Positions 24,316-36,000 of a stretch of 64,000 nt of DNA are shown here, piece after piece. Origin of the DNA: Narthecium ossifragum (taxonomy: Eukaryota; Streptophyta; Magnoliopsida; Dioscoreales; Nartheciaceae); the NCBI GenBank assembly GCA_963920575.1, contig OY986968.1, positions 25,178,129 to 25,242,128 of the forward strand, in the 5' to 3' direction. The position numbers were made by a program, and so were the translations under genes. The number at the start of each line of letters is the position of its first letter. Within the stretch, counting starts at the first letter, position 1. The notes under the pieces are model-generated. The model saw nothing but the letters and a program-made list of their open reading frames with translations, had not been told where the DNA came from and made no database searches.

Positions 24316-24393
24316 ATGAGATCCCTGCGAAGAAGAGGCGCCAACGGATGAACTAGGCGGGGTAACATGGCTTGGTCTCTTAACGTGCTCTAA

Positions 24394-25083
24394 CTACTCT
24401 TTTACCATTCTTCTTATCTCGCAGGCAACAACCTCAACAGAATCTCCACTGGCGTTGAAGACTATCTCGTTGCGATCTTTCCAAATCATCCACATACCGC
24501 ATCCCAAGTATGCTTTCATTGTCTTCGAACCATTTCCAAGCAAGGTGTCTAAGACTGCATTAAGGTTCCAAGCTGGGAGATGAAGGCCCTCTTTCTCAGC
24601 AATTAAGGAAAACACTTCAAAGATGAACCGGCATCCAAAGACTGCATGAGCAATTGTCTCGGGCTCCTTATTGCATCTTAGACAAGTTCTCCCTGAGGTC
24701 AAATGCAGCCTCCATAGCCTATCTCTCACTAGTAGCTTCTCATGTATGACTCGCCAAAGGAAATCGCAAACTCTTGGCCCTAATGGAGACATCCACACGT
24801 TGTTCCAAGCTTCCTCATTGCCATACTTGGATTGATGGATTGCTTCATGTGTATGTGCTAAATATGCTGATTGTGAAGTTACCAATTCAGAGCTACTGAG
24901 AGGCCAATGGCTGCTATCTTCCTCGCTGCACACTATCCGTTCAATTGCTTCTAACAATGAAGGGTGAAAGGACCTTTGTAAAGCATTGTCATCCCAAACT
25001 CCATTAGTTGCAAGCTCTCCAACCTGAATGCTCTCAAATCCAATGTAGACATTAAACATAGTGGGCCATCTAGATAAAGGCAA
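24394..25083 (-). pseudogene. LINE zf-RVT domain remnant
   Basis: A 229-codon frame with the zinc-binding region found after plant LINE reverse transcriptases: WMSPLGPRVCDFLWRVIHEKL, then a CLRCNKEPETIAHAVFGC Cys-x2-Cys ... His ... Cys cluster and a late WMIWKDRNEIVF. In-frame sequence continues upstream past a stop to the RT C-terminus. Confidence 0.85.
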
Positions 25084-25925
25084 ATCTGAAATCTATGCAT
25101 CATTCACAACATTGAGGTGGCTTCCAAGGCCTTGATTCCATACCAATCTTTTCCTGTGAGAGTTCGCGGCATAGCATATATGCTTCCAATGGGTTGAAGC
25201 CAATCCTGAGTCGCGAGGGGAAGGAAGGGGTCCTTGCCATTGATATTTGGCTTTCGCAAGTGTTTTCCAAACATTGATTCCCGGCTCGAGAAAGGATGCC
25301 GCTCGTTTTGCTTTAAGAGCTACCTGCCATGAGTTGAGATCTCTAATGCCTAGCCCACCAATCTCTTTAGGAGAGTAGACTTCTTTCCAAGCTAGGTTGA
25401 TTATTCTAATCCAATGAGGCTATCAAGGACAAGCTTCACTCTTCTGGTTAGGATAGTTGTAATTACCTTATAGCCTACATTGCATAGGATAATAGGTCAG
25501 AACTCCTTAACAACCTTAGGGAACTTGCACTTGGGTACAAAAGAGATAAATGTTTCATTCCAATTGAGACGTATGCGGCTTTTGGGTTTTTTTATAAAAA
25601 AACTCTCATCGCATTTAATGCGACGGGAGGTATCTGGACGCGTGGCGACTTATGGTTGGTTGGCTATGCGGTGCATCTCTTCGCGTTGGAACTAGTGTGT
25701 TAGGCGCCAAATGCCACAAATCACGCGTTCTTGGCAAAAAACCCCAAGCAACCGTCTTCTTCACCTATCAAATCGCCGACGCTTCGTCTCTTCTGTTTGA
25801 TTTCTCCCATACGACGCACTCTACTCTCCGTGCTCTTCTTCTCCTTTCACCTTCTCCTCTCAGTAAGTTTCCATGCTCTTCTTCTCCTCTCATCCCGTGC
25901 TCCCACCGTCGGAAATAGTGAGAAG

Positions 25926-26198
25926 ATGGAGAACGTCTTCGCCGAGGTTTTTGGGAAGGCCGTCATAAAGGCCGTGGAAGCAGCCATGGCTGGGAAGCTA
26001 CATGCAGAGCCCAAACCCTCAGGTATGTACATATGGAATCAACTCAAAAGCTCCCCCGAAATCCCCCACTTGTATGCACCCCCAAATCCCCCTAGAGAAC
26101 CCCCGAAATCCTCTCCTTATAGTTTGCCCCAAATCCAATCTTGTTATTTTGTTTTAAAATTTCCAAAATCTTATCATGGTTATTTCCCAGTCTTTTAG
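25926..26198 (+). CDS. hypothetical short frame inside the TIR element
   Basis: From the ATG at 25926 the frame reads MENVFAEVFGKAVIKAVEAA and a Pro-rich tail to a stop at 26196-26198. The same frame is open upstream to 25731. A GT donor (CAGGTATG) near 26021 would end a first exon after KLHAEPKPS, so this may be exon 1 of a captured gene. No family is recognised. Confidence 0.3.
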   Translation: MENVFAEVFGKAVIKAVEAAMAGKLHAEPKPSGMYIWNQLKSSPEIPHLYAPPNPPREPPKSSPYSLPQIQSCYFVLKFPKSYHGYFPVF

Positions 26199-26206
26199 TC
26201 GTTTAT

Positions 26207-26515
26207 ACGCGTATCGGTTGTACGCGTACTTGTTTCCTTGATGGTCACATACGCGTTGTGGTGTATGTTACTATGCGTACGTATTATATCTACGCGTTCT
26301 TCAGTTTTTAAACTACATACGCATATTTTTACACCTTTACGCATTTATTTGAAGTCTATACGTGTATTATGTCCATTTACACCTTTACGTGTTTATCATC
26401 ATATATATCATATGTGTCTACAACATATCCATCTCCATAGTTGCGTATACAATTGAGTCAAGTTAGTACTGGAACATTAATGACAGAGAATACACGCGTT
26501 CGAATTTATACGCGT
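26207..26515. repeat. cluster of six ACGCGT hexamers
   Basis: ACGCGT occurs at 26207, 26222, 26251, 26292, 26494 and 26510, with many one-base variants (ACGCAT, ACGTGT, GCGTAC) between and after them to about 26660, in otherwise AT-rich non-coding DNA inside the TIR element. Confidence 0.8.
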
Positions 26516-26975
26516 AAATTTAACGCAAGTATCAACTATTTATGCGCATGAAAATAACGTTGCAAGTATCTAAACATGTGTTTGTACACGCAAATATACA
26601 AATTAGTACACACGGATATAATTTACAACACGTATAATTATTTTCATAACCACGTGTATTAAAAAAATATTTGCTATTCTGCAGCTTACCCATCTGCCTC
26701 GGGTGTGAGTCCGTTAATCCGCATATCTTCCACTGCGAGAACTAATTCATTCTCTTCGCTGAGACCTGGTTCGATAGGTCAGTTCAAGTCAATAGTGCGC
26801 AGGCCGCGGGGGTTAGATGCCTTCTCCAACACCGAATCGTCGCTATCAGAACTGAGTCATGCGGGATAGCAGTAGAAAGAAGACATTAATATTCCATACA
26901 AAGTGCATGCGAGGCATACCTGGGGTTATACGATTGTATTGTGTATGCGAAGACTCTGACTACTTGGCACAATGA

Positions 26976-27260
26976 TCATCCGAGAAGGATGAATAGATGG
27001 TCCATGTCTTCCTCATCGTCTAGGCGGGTAAATGGTATATACAGTTCGTCGGGTATCTCGTAGCTTAGAAACATCTCCACATAGTTTGCAGACAGATCGC
27101 TCGAAACGTAAAAGCGGGACTTCAGTTCATCGAGTGTTAGGTTGGACGAAAACTTGTCGATCTGGAAAGCCCCGTCGCAATAATATGACCGTCCGTCGTT
27201 GCATACGGCCTGCCCATTGTAGTGGAGATGCAGCTCAATACTTCCCATTGCCAAAACCAT
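26976..27260 (-). pseudogene. MULE transposase N-terminal-like fragment
   Basis: 94 codons starting MVLAMGSIELHLHYNGQAV. It has the layout common at the start of plant MuDR/MULE transposases: short beta-strand opening, LTLDELKSRFYV, then a YEIPDELYIPF ... LDDEEDMDHLF segment. It stops there, so the catalytic part is absent. Family call is by resemblance and moderately sure. Confidence 0.5.
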
Positions 27261-27497
27261 GCAAAAATGCTATATAAAATAGTTTGAATAATGGAGAAGG
27301 AAGACTGTCATGTAAGGATGCAGTTGAAGGGGAGAAGGAGATGACAATGGAAAGGAGATGAGAATGGGATAAGGTAGCACATGTGATAAGCCGGGGATGA
27401 CAGCCATGGTGGGGAGGAGGCATGAGTAGCAGCCCCTCCCGTCGCATTAAATGCAATGCGACGGGAGGTTTTTTATAAAAAAAAATCCAAAAACCTA

Positions 27498-27754
27498 GCT
27501 GTTATGATGAGTTGTAGAGGGCTTTTTTTTATAAAAGTGGATGTCCGGCATGTGTATGCAATGGTAATTTGGGAATTAGAGAAGTTTGGAGTCCTATTCT
27601 GCAAAAACTTAGCGCATGAGGTATTGGATTACCAAATGTGAATAGGGGAGGTCTTATTCGGCAAAAATCCCTCCACTAGTATTGTAGTTGACAACATGAA
27701 CCACTCCCCTATCAACTCATACATATCTTTGGATCTCGACTCGAGCTACATGCG
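27498..27754. other. spacer between two mobile elements
   Basis: No gene is seen. CTATTCTGCAAAAAC and TTATTCGGCAAAAAT near 27594 and 27653 are a short direct repeat. Confidence 0.4.
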
Positions 27755-27765
27755 TAGGCGATTAC

Positions 27766-28785
27766 ACAATGGGTCGGGTTGGGGTTGTCCAACCTCAACC
27801 AGCCCCAACCCCAATTCCATCATATTAGGAGAAAACTTGATCTAAACCCGCCTCATAACCCATTATGGGCCAAATCTTTTGCCCCATCATCATCCCATTT
27901 AAAAATACCACAATTCTTTCCCACCCACCTCAATCCGCCCCATCTCGTTTTATTATAAAATTTTAATAAATAAATATTAATAGATCAAAATTAGACTTAG
28001 AACAAAAAAAAAACAATCCAACTTTATATTGAACAATGATCACATAGAAAAGAAAATCTCTTATTTTTAATATTCTGTCCATACAACAGACTACAATATG
28101 AAATATATATACATGAACTAAATTCAGCATAAATTTAAATTTAAATCATAAAATTTTCTATAGGCATAATAAAAACAACACAATAAAAGATAGAAACCAA
28201 ATAGATGTATGATATCTAGCACAAATGTTATTGGATAAGTAAGTATTACAATATGTGATTAGCTTATATATATGACAACTAGTAAATCTCCTACCACCTG
28301 GTAGGGTAACTACCCTCTCTCCCCATCTCCCCTACTAACCCCCTAACTCCCCCACTAACTTTCCACCTCTCTCCCTAACTCCCCCCACTAACTTTCCACC
28401 TCTCCCACTAACTCCCCTCCACCTAGGCTCCACCTAGGATCATCCCTGCCACATAAGACGCCATTAGGACAAACCAAAAGTTTCATTGTTAACCATCCTG
28501 TTATATAAGGATGATAATCAATTGAAGTGATATCTCATAACTTGAATTCTCTAAAGTAAAAGTGACAGTGGCTTTTGAGGATAAGTGTTATATATAATAG
28601 AACATATAGCATATACATATAGACGGGGCGGGTTTCTATAACCCCGTCCACGTCGTATATTTATAACGGGTCTGTCTCATTTAATTTGACCCGACTCATT
28701 AACTCATCAATCACTCCCATTTACCCGTCCCGGACGGGTCGGGTCCAACGAGTTGCCTCATTACCCACTCCATTGCCATCCTTAG
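27766..28785. mobile_element. G/C-rich-ended Mutator-like element, copy 3
   Basis: Left end CAATGGGTCGGGTTGGGG and right end CCCACTCCATTGCCATCC are imperfect inverted repeats matching the other two copies. The flanks TAGGCGATTACA (27755-27766) and TAGGTGATTACA (28783-28794) match at 11 of 12 bases, consistent with a 9-bp-class target duplication. The interior carries a CCCACTAACTTTCCACCTCT tandem tract (about 28300-28430). It is twice the length of copy 2, so it may hold an internal insertion. Confidence 0.65.
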
Positions 28786-28794
28786 GTGATTACA

Positions 28795-31245
28795 TCGACC
28801 CAATGTACTAGTGTTACTTTGACCCAATCCGACAAGATTGAACCAAACCCGGTTTTATCAGGTGCACAATAGCAACTAGTCTCGACACGGTCCTGGTGTG
28901 GACCCCCCCACCAGAGGTTGAAGGCGCCAAATTTCTCAGTCATATCATTTTCAAAAGACCGCTAGTAGATCCCATCATGATCATGAAGAGAAAATACTCA
29001 ATGATGCTCGATACGATGCCAGTTTGTGTCGAGATCGACTCAGATTATGACACAGAAGTATTTATTTTGCCACAACAACAAAAAAAAAATTATGTCAAAT
29101 CTTGTGATTCATCAATAACATTCCATTTGAAATGATGTTAATTAGAATATAGATTTTTGTTTATTCCATTTCATACTATTTAAAATTTATGTTGTCACTT
29201 TTTTGTCATGATGATTAATTTAATTCAAATAGAAGAATACTTGCGCATCAAAATTTGAATGAAGCTTGACACGACAATGGTGACAATCACCATCGAATAG
29301 TATTTTCTGCGGGGATGAAAGGCGCTATATAAAGCCACGATGCATTTATCATACTCGGCGACGTGGTTTTAATCTGGACCATGAGCCATGGGCCTCGGGC
29401 CCCAGCAACGGCGGCAGGTACTGTAGCACGGTGGGCCCACTGTGAATCCATTGTATTGGTGAGCGTGCGAAAGGTACAGTGATCCTGACAGGTGGTCCAT
29501 ACTGATTGGCTCAGCTCTTTTTTTCTTTGCTTTGCTCTTAACTTCTCATCTTCTAGCTGGCTTTTGCTGGCTCGAGCCGGCTCATCCTGCGCGACTTAGA
29601 AATTCAAAATTTCCTAATCATAACATGAATATATATATATCATCTTATGCTGGCCATTTATTTTTACTTTTCCTCTAGATTGGCACATTTGAAGCGGACG
29701 ATATGTGAGCTTCACTTTCAAGCTAAAATGGGGCCTTGTATCATTTATTTGACATTGATATTGGATTTACTATCAGTTACTTGATCTTGAGAATGACCCT
29801 AGTCGAAATACATCTCAAGATTCTCGCCTCTCCAGTTGCGAATCAGAATTTTGCATGATTCGGACACCAGTCACTGGCTCAATGAAAACCGCTCTAACGG
29901 CAGATCGAAAGCAACAAATGAATGAATGTGATCACACAAAAGATCCACCACCCCATTATGTTTCATGAGTGGCTGGTTGGTTCAATCCAATTGATGTCAC
30001 AACCCGATCGAGATGGCCGCCCACACCCTCACAGATTCACAAACCTGTGTGTGGCTCTAAAGCAGGTCTGGGCATGGAGTCTTGACTGACCATCCAGAAA
30101 ACTAGCAAGCGAACAAGAACAGAAGATATGCATCGTAGCACCGAGAGATTTGTTGAGAGGGATACTTAGTCCTCTACAGGCTCTCCAAGGGCTAAAGTTC
30201 TCTGGTCTTTTGGGAGTGTTTTGGAGGCCAACACCCACATGTAGCTTTCTAGTAATGACTTCGTCTGGGTTGCTTCTGAGCCATTTGTATTAAGAGATAT
30301 TTTTCTCGGATCGGTATCATACTCTCATATTGGTGTTTGGGGCCCAAATGGCTCTTTCTAGGGGAGGAGTCTGGACTGTAGAGGAGGAGGACCATGTGGA
30401 GGCGACATGGGACTAATTATGGGAGATACGAAGAGAAGGACACGTCTCAGGGATCTTGTCCTCCACCATGCTTATGGTAAATCCTCGGGTTATTCTCCTA
30501 TAATTTTTTCCTCTAATCACATTTCGTCAGGATATAGTTCAAGTAATTAAATTGAAAGGTCGCATCTGTGAAATTTCAATAACAAAGCCTATTTGAATCG
30601 TTACATCAAGTCGTGTAATCCAGCACCCGATACGGGTATTTAACGTACTACATCTCAGGTCCTTTGATTTTTGTACATATGTAAGAAATATATTCATTAT
30701 CTCACGTAAAAAAAAGAAGAATTGACCCTTCTGACCGGACGGAACGTAAGGAATCGCGTCGTACCATTCAGCCCTCTCCTGTATTTGGCGCAAACGTCAT
30801 TTTTAAGTATGGAATCACACGGTTCCACGTGTTCGGGAGGATGACGTAGCGGACGCCACGGATGGAGCCGCCCTACTGAATGCAACGTCACCACCAGCCG
30901 CTCCGAACCATATTTTCCGGCTCAAAACCGGTCGAGGCATTCGCTCTCAATCGTCACCCTTCTGAGTTCTGACCGGACTCACGCCGGATCCGCGGTTACT
31001 ATTAATGCGGCGCTGCATTGTTTCCGTCACGGCCCCCCGTGACTTCCCTCCAAATCCGCGAAATCTTTTAGTCATAGACTTATAACCTCGCCAGCCTCAT
31101 AGCCGGCTCAACTCGAGCCGAGCCGACTCGACTCCCGCCCTCCACCGTCAAAAGTTAGAACAAAACGTCCCGATGCCGATGAATCCCCTGTTAAAAAATT
31201 AAGTTTCAAATCCACTTCTCTAATTTAAAATTACCGGCTAAGAGG
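28795..31245. other. intergenic, upstream of the uncharacterised gene
   Basis: No coding frame is recognised (79 codons at 28896, 69 at 30029 minus and 84 at 30539 minus look like chance). CTCGAGCCGGCTC near 29572 and AACTCGAGCCGAGCCGACTCG near 31110 are small GC-rich palindromic patches. The last 300 bp are probably promoter. Confidence 0.45.
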
Positions 31246-31253
31246 TATATAAA
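31246..31253 (+). promoter_or_regulatory. TATA box of the uncharacterised gene
   Basis: TATATAAA followed by GGCC. It predicts transcription start near 31280 and a non-coding first exon ending at 31341 (CTCCG|GTGAGC). The leader intron is then 31342-32860. Confidence 0.7.
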
Positions 31254-32966
31254 GGCCACGAGCTTAATGAGAGCTCTTCGTCGGAGCTCTCCGCTCGACG
31301 AAACCCCTTATTTATATCAAACTTATTGGATCTATTCTCCGGTGAGCTTCTCATCCTATTGGGAATGATTGATGATAATTTTTTTCCTAGGAATTTTGGT
31401 TTCCTCATGTGGAGTTCTTGAGTCTTTGGTTTTTATCGGTGATTTCTGGTGTAAGCGGCTGCTGGTTTCTTCCGGAAGACGATCGAGAAGGGAATGTGGC
31501 ATAGATGTGTGATGGAGCTCGTGAGGGAGCTATGGGATTTCGTGGGCTTATTGTCGGATCCTTTTTCTCTATCTTGATTTCTCTTTTGATTGTTTGATTG
31601 GCTGGATCTACGAGATTTGTGTCGGATTCATCTGGTCGAAGTGCTTTAGATTTTTTTGAGTTGGTATGGAGCATTAAGGTCTGGTTGCTTGCATTGGAAC
31701 TTGAGGGATTTAAGTTATGTTTAGCCTGACAGATTTCCTTCAATCCTTTAGGTTATTGTAATGTGGTCAGAAGTTTCCTTCTTGCATCTCGTGTTTGAGG
31801 ATCACTACTACGTAGTTTTGCGGCGACTTCAAAGTATTTAGATGTGTAAGATGCTGTTGTTAGCCATCGATTACTGTCTAACCATCAAAAACAGTACCAT
31901 CAGTAGGATCGCAAAATTATGATATCAACAGTACCATCAGGAGTGCAGAATTTGATAGTCTGAAACTCAAGAAATTTTTACTACCGTTTGCCCACAAAAA
32001 TTGTGTTTTTTCAATTGAAAATCTTCACGAGAATTTTTTTTTCACTAGGGCAGTTACTGGATTGAATCTATATGGATAATGGGTTTATTCGTTAAGTTAG
32101 TATGCAGAACATTAGAATTTTTGTCATTTGAGGTGAACGTTTTTGGTTACTGCAAAAGCCGCCTGTGCTTGGTAGCATATCACAGAAAGTTCATCATTCT
32201 GGGTTGCACATATTTTAACTCACATTGTTTTCAATGTTTTTCATGTCTTTACATATTTTTAAAGAAGATACTGGCAGACAGATTGGTCTTTCTCAATACT
32301 ACTTCTTGGCCGGTGCCATCAATGATTGCTGACTGGTCTCTTTTTTTCTCTTCTATGTTTTAGATCGTAATACGGGGAGTACTTATTTATGAATGAGAGA
32401 TACAGAACACAAGTTTAACTGGTGCTCACTTGTAGCATCGAGCCTGCTACTACATTGAATCATGTGGATCTTGTAGCTAGACCACGAATAAGATCCTCGA
32501 TAGGCAGAATCCGCAAAACTTGTATGCATCTATCACTTTGACATGCAGCATGACTTAAATATACTTAAATTGGTTACTTTACTTAAGATGCATATTTGCG
32601 GAGGGCACTGTTGGGTCAATAGTTAAAAGTAAACTGATTGAAGAATTAGTTGCATTGACTGTTGTAATGCCTTGGAGGTATCACAGCTTGACTGTTTTCA
32701 GTTCTTGCACAAGATCTCATAACATAGAATTTTATCTCTTGAGCTTCCTTTTTTTTTCTATTGACAATAATGATCTGTTTGAGACCTCATAGATCATTCT
32801 GCGAGCATCTTTGACGACTGTGTTGCCTTCAATACAAATCCTGACATTATGGTTTTTCAGGTGAAACCCCTAAAGTACGTGACACATTCTGAGATCTGAA
32901 AGATCTCAGGACTCTCCAAACTGCCAAGAAACATCTTCGAGTTAGCACAGCCAGACTCTCTTGTGC

Positions 32967-33008
32967 ATGGAAGAAAATTGAGTTCAAGTATACAATGCAA
33001 TGAAATGA
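32967..33008 (+). promoter_or_regulatory. three mini-uORFs chained to the start codon
   Basis: In leader exon 2 (32861-33019) there are ATGGAAGAAAATTGA at 32967-32981, ATGCAATGA at 32995-33003 and ATGAAATGA at 33000-33008. The stop of the second overlaps the third uORF, and the third's TGA (33006-33008) overlaps the main ATG (33005-33007). This arrangement could reduce translation or force reinitiation; that effect is inferred. Confidence 0.7.
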
Positions 33009-36000
33009 AGACTTCGCAGGTGAATTAAAATTGTCATGATTTACTACTCATAGAATTGTTCGCTTACATTCAGCAGTTTCTCTCATCTGTTATGGTTCAT
33101 GTAAGTAAATCAAACACAGTCTATCTATTAGGATTTTGCAAAAATGTTGAAAAATTTGTTATCATGATTTCTGTTGATATCTTTTAACATGTTGCTCACT
33201 CTAGCAAAAATGTTGAAAGTATATGACTACATGCTAGAATGGCTATCTTAGGACATATGTGTGAAATCTGGAAAGGCACAAATGAAAAATGTCGAAGGAA
33301 TGGGAAACCATGAGTTATTTTCTTGAAAGCAATTCCTTCAATCATTCTATGGGTTTATACTCTGAACTTTATGTTCTTCATACTGATATGTTGATCCCGT
33401 TGTTGTTTATGTGGTACCAAAAATGAATATAAGCTTAGGCAGAACCAAAGCAAGTATCTCATCAAAAAAGAAAAAGAACCAAAGCAAGTATATTTCTCTG
33501 GATAAGGTGTAAACATCTTTCAGTCAACTCTTTTGGATGCGCTCTTCATATAACTCCAGATTCTCACTCTTCTGTGTAATCTTTTTCAATGTTGTCACAC
33601 AACATCTTAGATTCTAACTCACACAGAAATTGGAAAACACTCTATTCTAAAGTACATTTAATGAGATAGTTTAGGAAAGAAACAATAATAGATAAGGGAG
33701 GATGAATTCTGATGACTAATGGACTTCTTTCTATGTTAAAAGGTAGCTTTATGGATGCAATATCATCATATACTTCTTCAACGCAAAGCCATATTAAAAT
33801 ATATTAAAATAAAGAGAGGCAGGGATTCTGATCACTATCTTCATTCTTTGCTTTTAGGGGTTGAAGACAGTATTAGTTCTTCTTGTGTTTGATTCAGCTT
33901 GTATCCTGAGCATGAGACATGATAACATGTAGGGATTAACTACCTCCTCATACACAGATGAGATTCCACTGGATGCTACAGTTATATTTAGTGTAGCACA
34001 GGATTGCTTTCATGCTACCTCCTTTTGATTGGTTTTACTAATCAAGTTCAATATTTTCCAGGATTCTCCGATAGCAGCAGAAATACAACCATCATTGCAA
34101 GCTGCAGAAGAGTCACCAGGAAGCCAGCAGAAAAACCCAGGTGCTGATGCTCCAATAGCAGACTCGGGCTCAATATCCATTGCAAGCAATGATAACAGAA
34201 AAGTATCACGTGAAGACATTGAACTTGTAAGACGGTCACAATTTTTTAGTCGGTATTATGCTTACTTATGATAGCAGTTTGGTAAAGCAAGATAGAAGTA
34301 TATTTTTTTTAAAAGCTAGAGGTCCTGGAACCGCCTCATTGGAGGGATTGGAAGTCATGACCTTCCGTTTGGAGGTGTTGCCAAACAACTCACTTGAAAG
34401 TTGTTTGAGAAGCTGAATTGAATCCCAACTCTGATTTTTGTTTTCTTATGCAGTAGTGCAACTATATGTGCAGGTCCAGAATCTGATAGAACGATGTCTG
34501 CAGCTATATATGAACAGAGGGGAAGTGGTTAGGACTCTTTCTAATCGAGCTAGAATAGAGCCTGGCTTTACAACTCTAGGTAATATCATCCAGCTACTGA
34601 TTGTAATATCTGATTCAAGTTTGGCGTATCTATAGAGACTCATGTAATGGAAGATTTCTTTCAATGGCGATTTCAGGGTTATGTCTTGCTTTCTCGAATG
34701 TTGAAGGTTTGTTTATGAATGCAGTTTATATTTCCAGCATTAATGTTGGAGTACATCTTGTCACTTGGGTGCTAATTAGCTATTGCAATTGCAATGGATA
34801 ATGGTTTTGATAGCAGAAAAGATTCTTTTATCCCCTGCAAAGTGTGACTAAGAATGTAGCTTACCTCTTTAAGTTTTGAGACCTTGATTAATACAGCGGC
34901 AGAGTACAAGTTGCACGTATAGTTTGTGTATGTTCATTATAGACAGCCACATCTAATCACTTCTGGTGATAAACACTGATAAACAACTCTCTTAAATCAT
35001 GCATATAAGAGCTTTTTACTAAACCTATTGCAATCTGTTCTCACTTATCACGTGCTATGGTTTCTGGTCTGATAAACTTTTCTTTTCTTTGTAAATGCAG
35101 TATGGCAAAAACTGGAAGAAGAAAATGCCGAATTTTTCAGAGCTTACTATATAAGGCTCAAGCTAAAAAAACAAATCATTTTGTTCAATCATTTATTGGA
35201 GCACCAGTATCATCTGATGAAGTACCCTGTGCCTCCTAAGGTTCCACTAGCACCGATGCAAAATGGCATTCATCCTATGCCTGGTAATTTCTCCTAATCT
35301 GTATCCTGCTATGACTTACTTCTTATGTAGTGAGAAAGCATGTAAATGTTGGGGACCTGGGGTAATAAGTCTGCGCTTGTTAGACTTTGAATGTTTGGAT
35401 GTGCTTGGAAAGCTTGTAATTAAGCTAGTACCAATACACACATGATGATGACCTATTAAGACTAACCTGTGCATTTTCACAGCGATTAGGTTCTCTATGT
35501 TCTATCTTAGTTGTCACTCTAATTTCTGATCTGTCTCAAAATATTGGATTTCTTTCATTTTGCATTTGGTTAGTTCTATTTTAGTCTTATTTCTGTCACA
35601 ACAGATCACAGTTAGCTACCACTGGAATTTTTTGCGGGTAGCTATCTATCCTTCATATGCCTGTTTTTTTCAGCGATCAACTCCTGTATTCTTTCGGTGC
35701 TAAAAAGCTCATTTTTGTCAACCCTAAATCGTTGCCCCGCCATATTCTCCTTTTCTTACCTTGACCAAATCCTACGACATCAAAATCTTGTCTATCCATG
35801 ACAATTTGACACATGCTATCAGGCTGTTTTAGAATTACAGCATGATGTCTAATAGAGAAGTAGAAGCGTTACCACAATTTCGTGAAACCATCAGATTGAA
35901 TAAGGGCTATTCTAGTTCGTATTCATGCTTGAAACTTATGCTAAAGCCAACTTTTCTGTCTCGTTACTTGGTAGATCTTCACAAGATGTTTTACCATATA

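Larger units (their letters stand above)
23817..25578 (-). mobile_element. internally deleted L1-type LINE (RT end, zf-RVT, RNase H)
   Basis: On the minus strand the order is: a reverse-transcriptase start (25578-25410: WNETFISFVPKCKFPK, then a stop and PIILCNVGYKV), a jump to the RT C-terminus (KEVYSPKEIGGLGIRDL near 25390-25330), a 229-codon frame at 25083-24394 with the Cys-His zf-RVT region (FLWRVIHEKLL ... CLRCNKEPETIAHAVFGC), then an RNase H-like frame at 24315-24073 (IQIDVSYDP ... VETDS). A T-tract at 23817-23824 is the poly(A) tail seen on the other strand. Most of the RT palm is missing, there are stops, and the copy is dead. Confidence 0.85.
25578..27497. mobile_element. TIR-bounded chimeric element with a MULE-like fragment
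   Basis: Left end (25578-25630) and right end (27434-27497) are inverted repeats of about 55-60 bp: T-run, TTTATAAAAA, then GCATTTAATGCGACGGGAGG. Inside: a short frame after 25926 (MENVFAEVFGKAVIKA) preceded by a 5'-UTR-like stretch, an AT-rich tract with six ACGCGT words, and on the minus strand a MULE-transposase-like N-terminus. This looks like a non-autonomous Mutator-type (Pack-MULE-like) element; no target duplication was seen. Its left end abuts the truncated 5' end of the LINE. Confidence 0.6.

Noticed and set aside
26200..26680. CRISPR-like or regulatory array because of regular ACGCGT spacing
   Set aside because: Spacing is irregular, there are no conserved long repeats, and the host is a plant; only hexamer enrichment can be stated.
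30029..30238. 69-codon minus-strand frame (MGVGLQNTPKRP...)
   Set aside because: No splice partners or recognised motif were found and it lies in intergenic DNA; it is probably chance.
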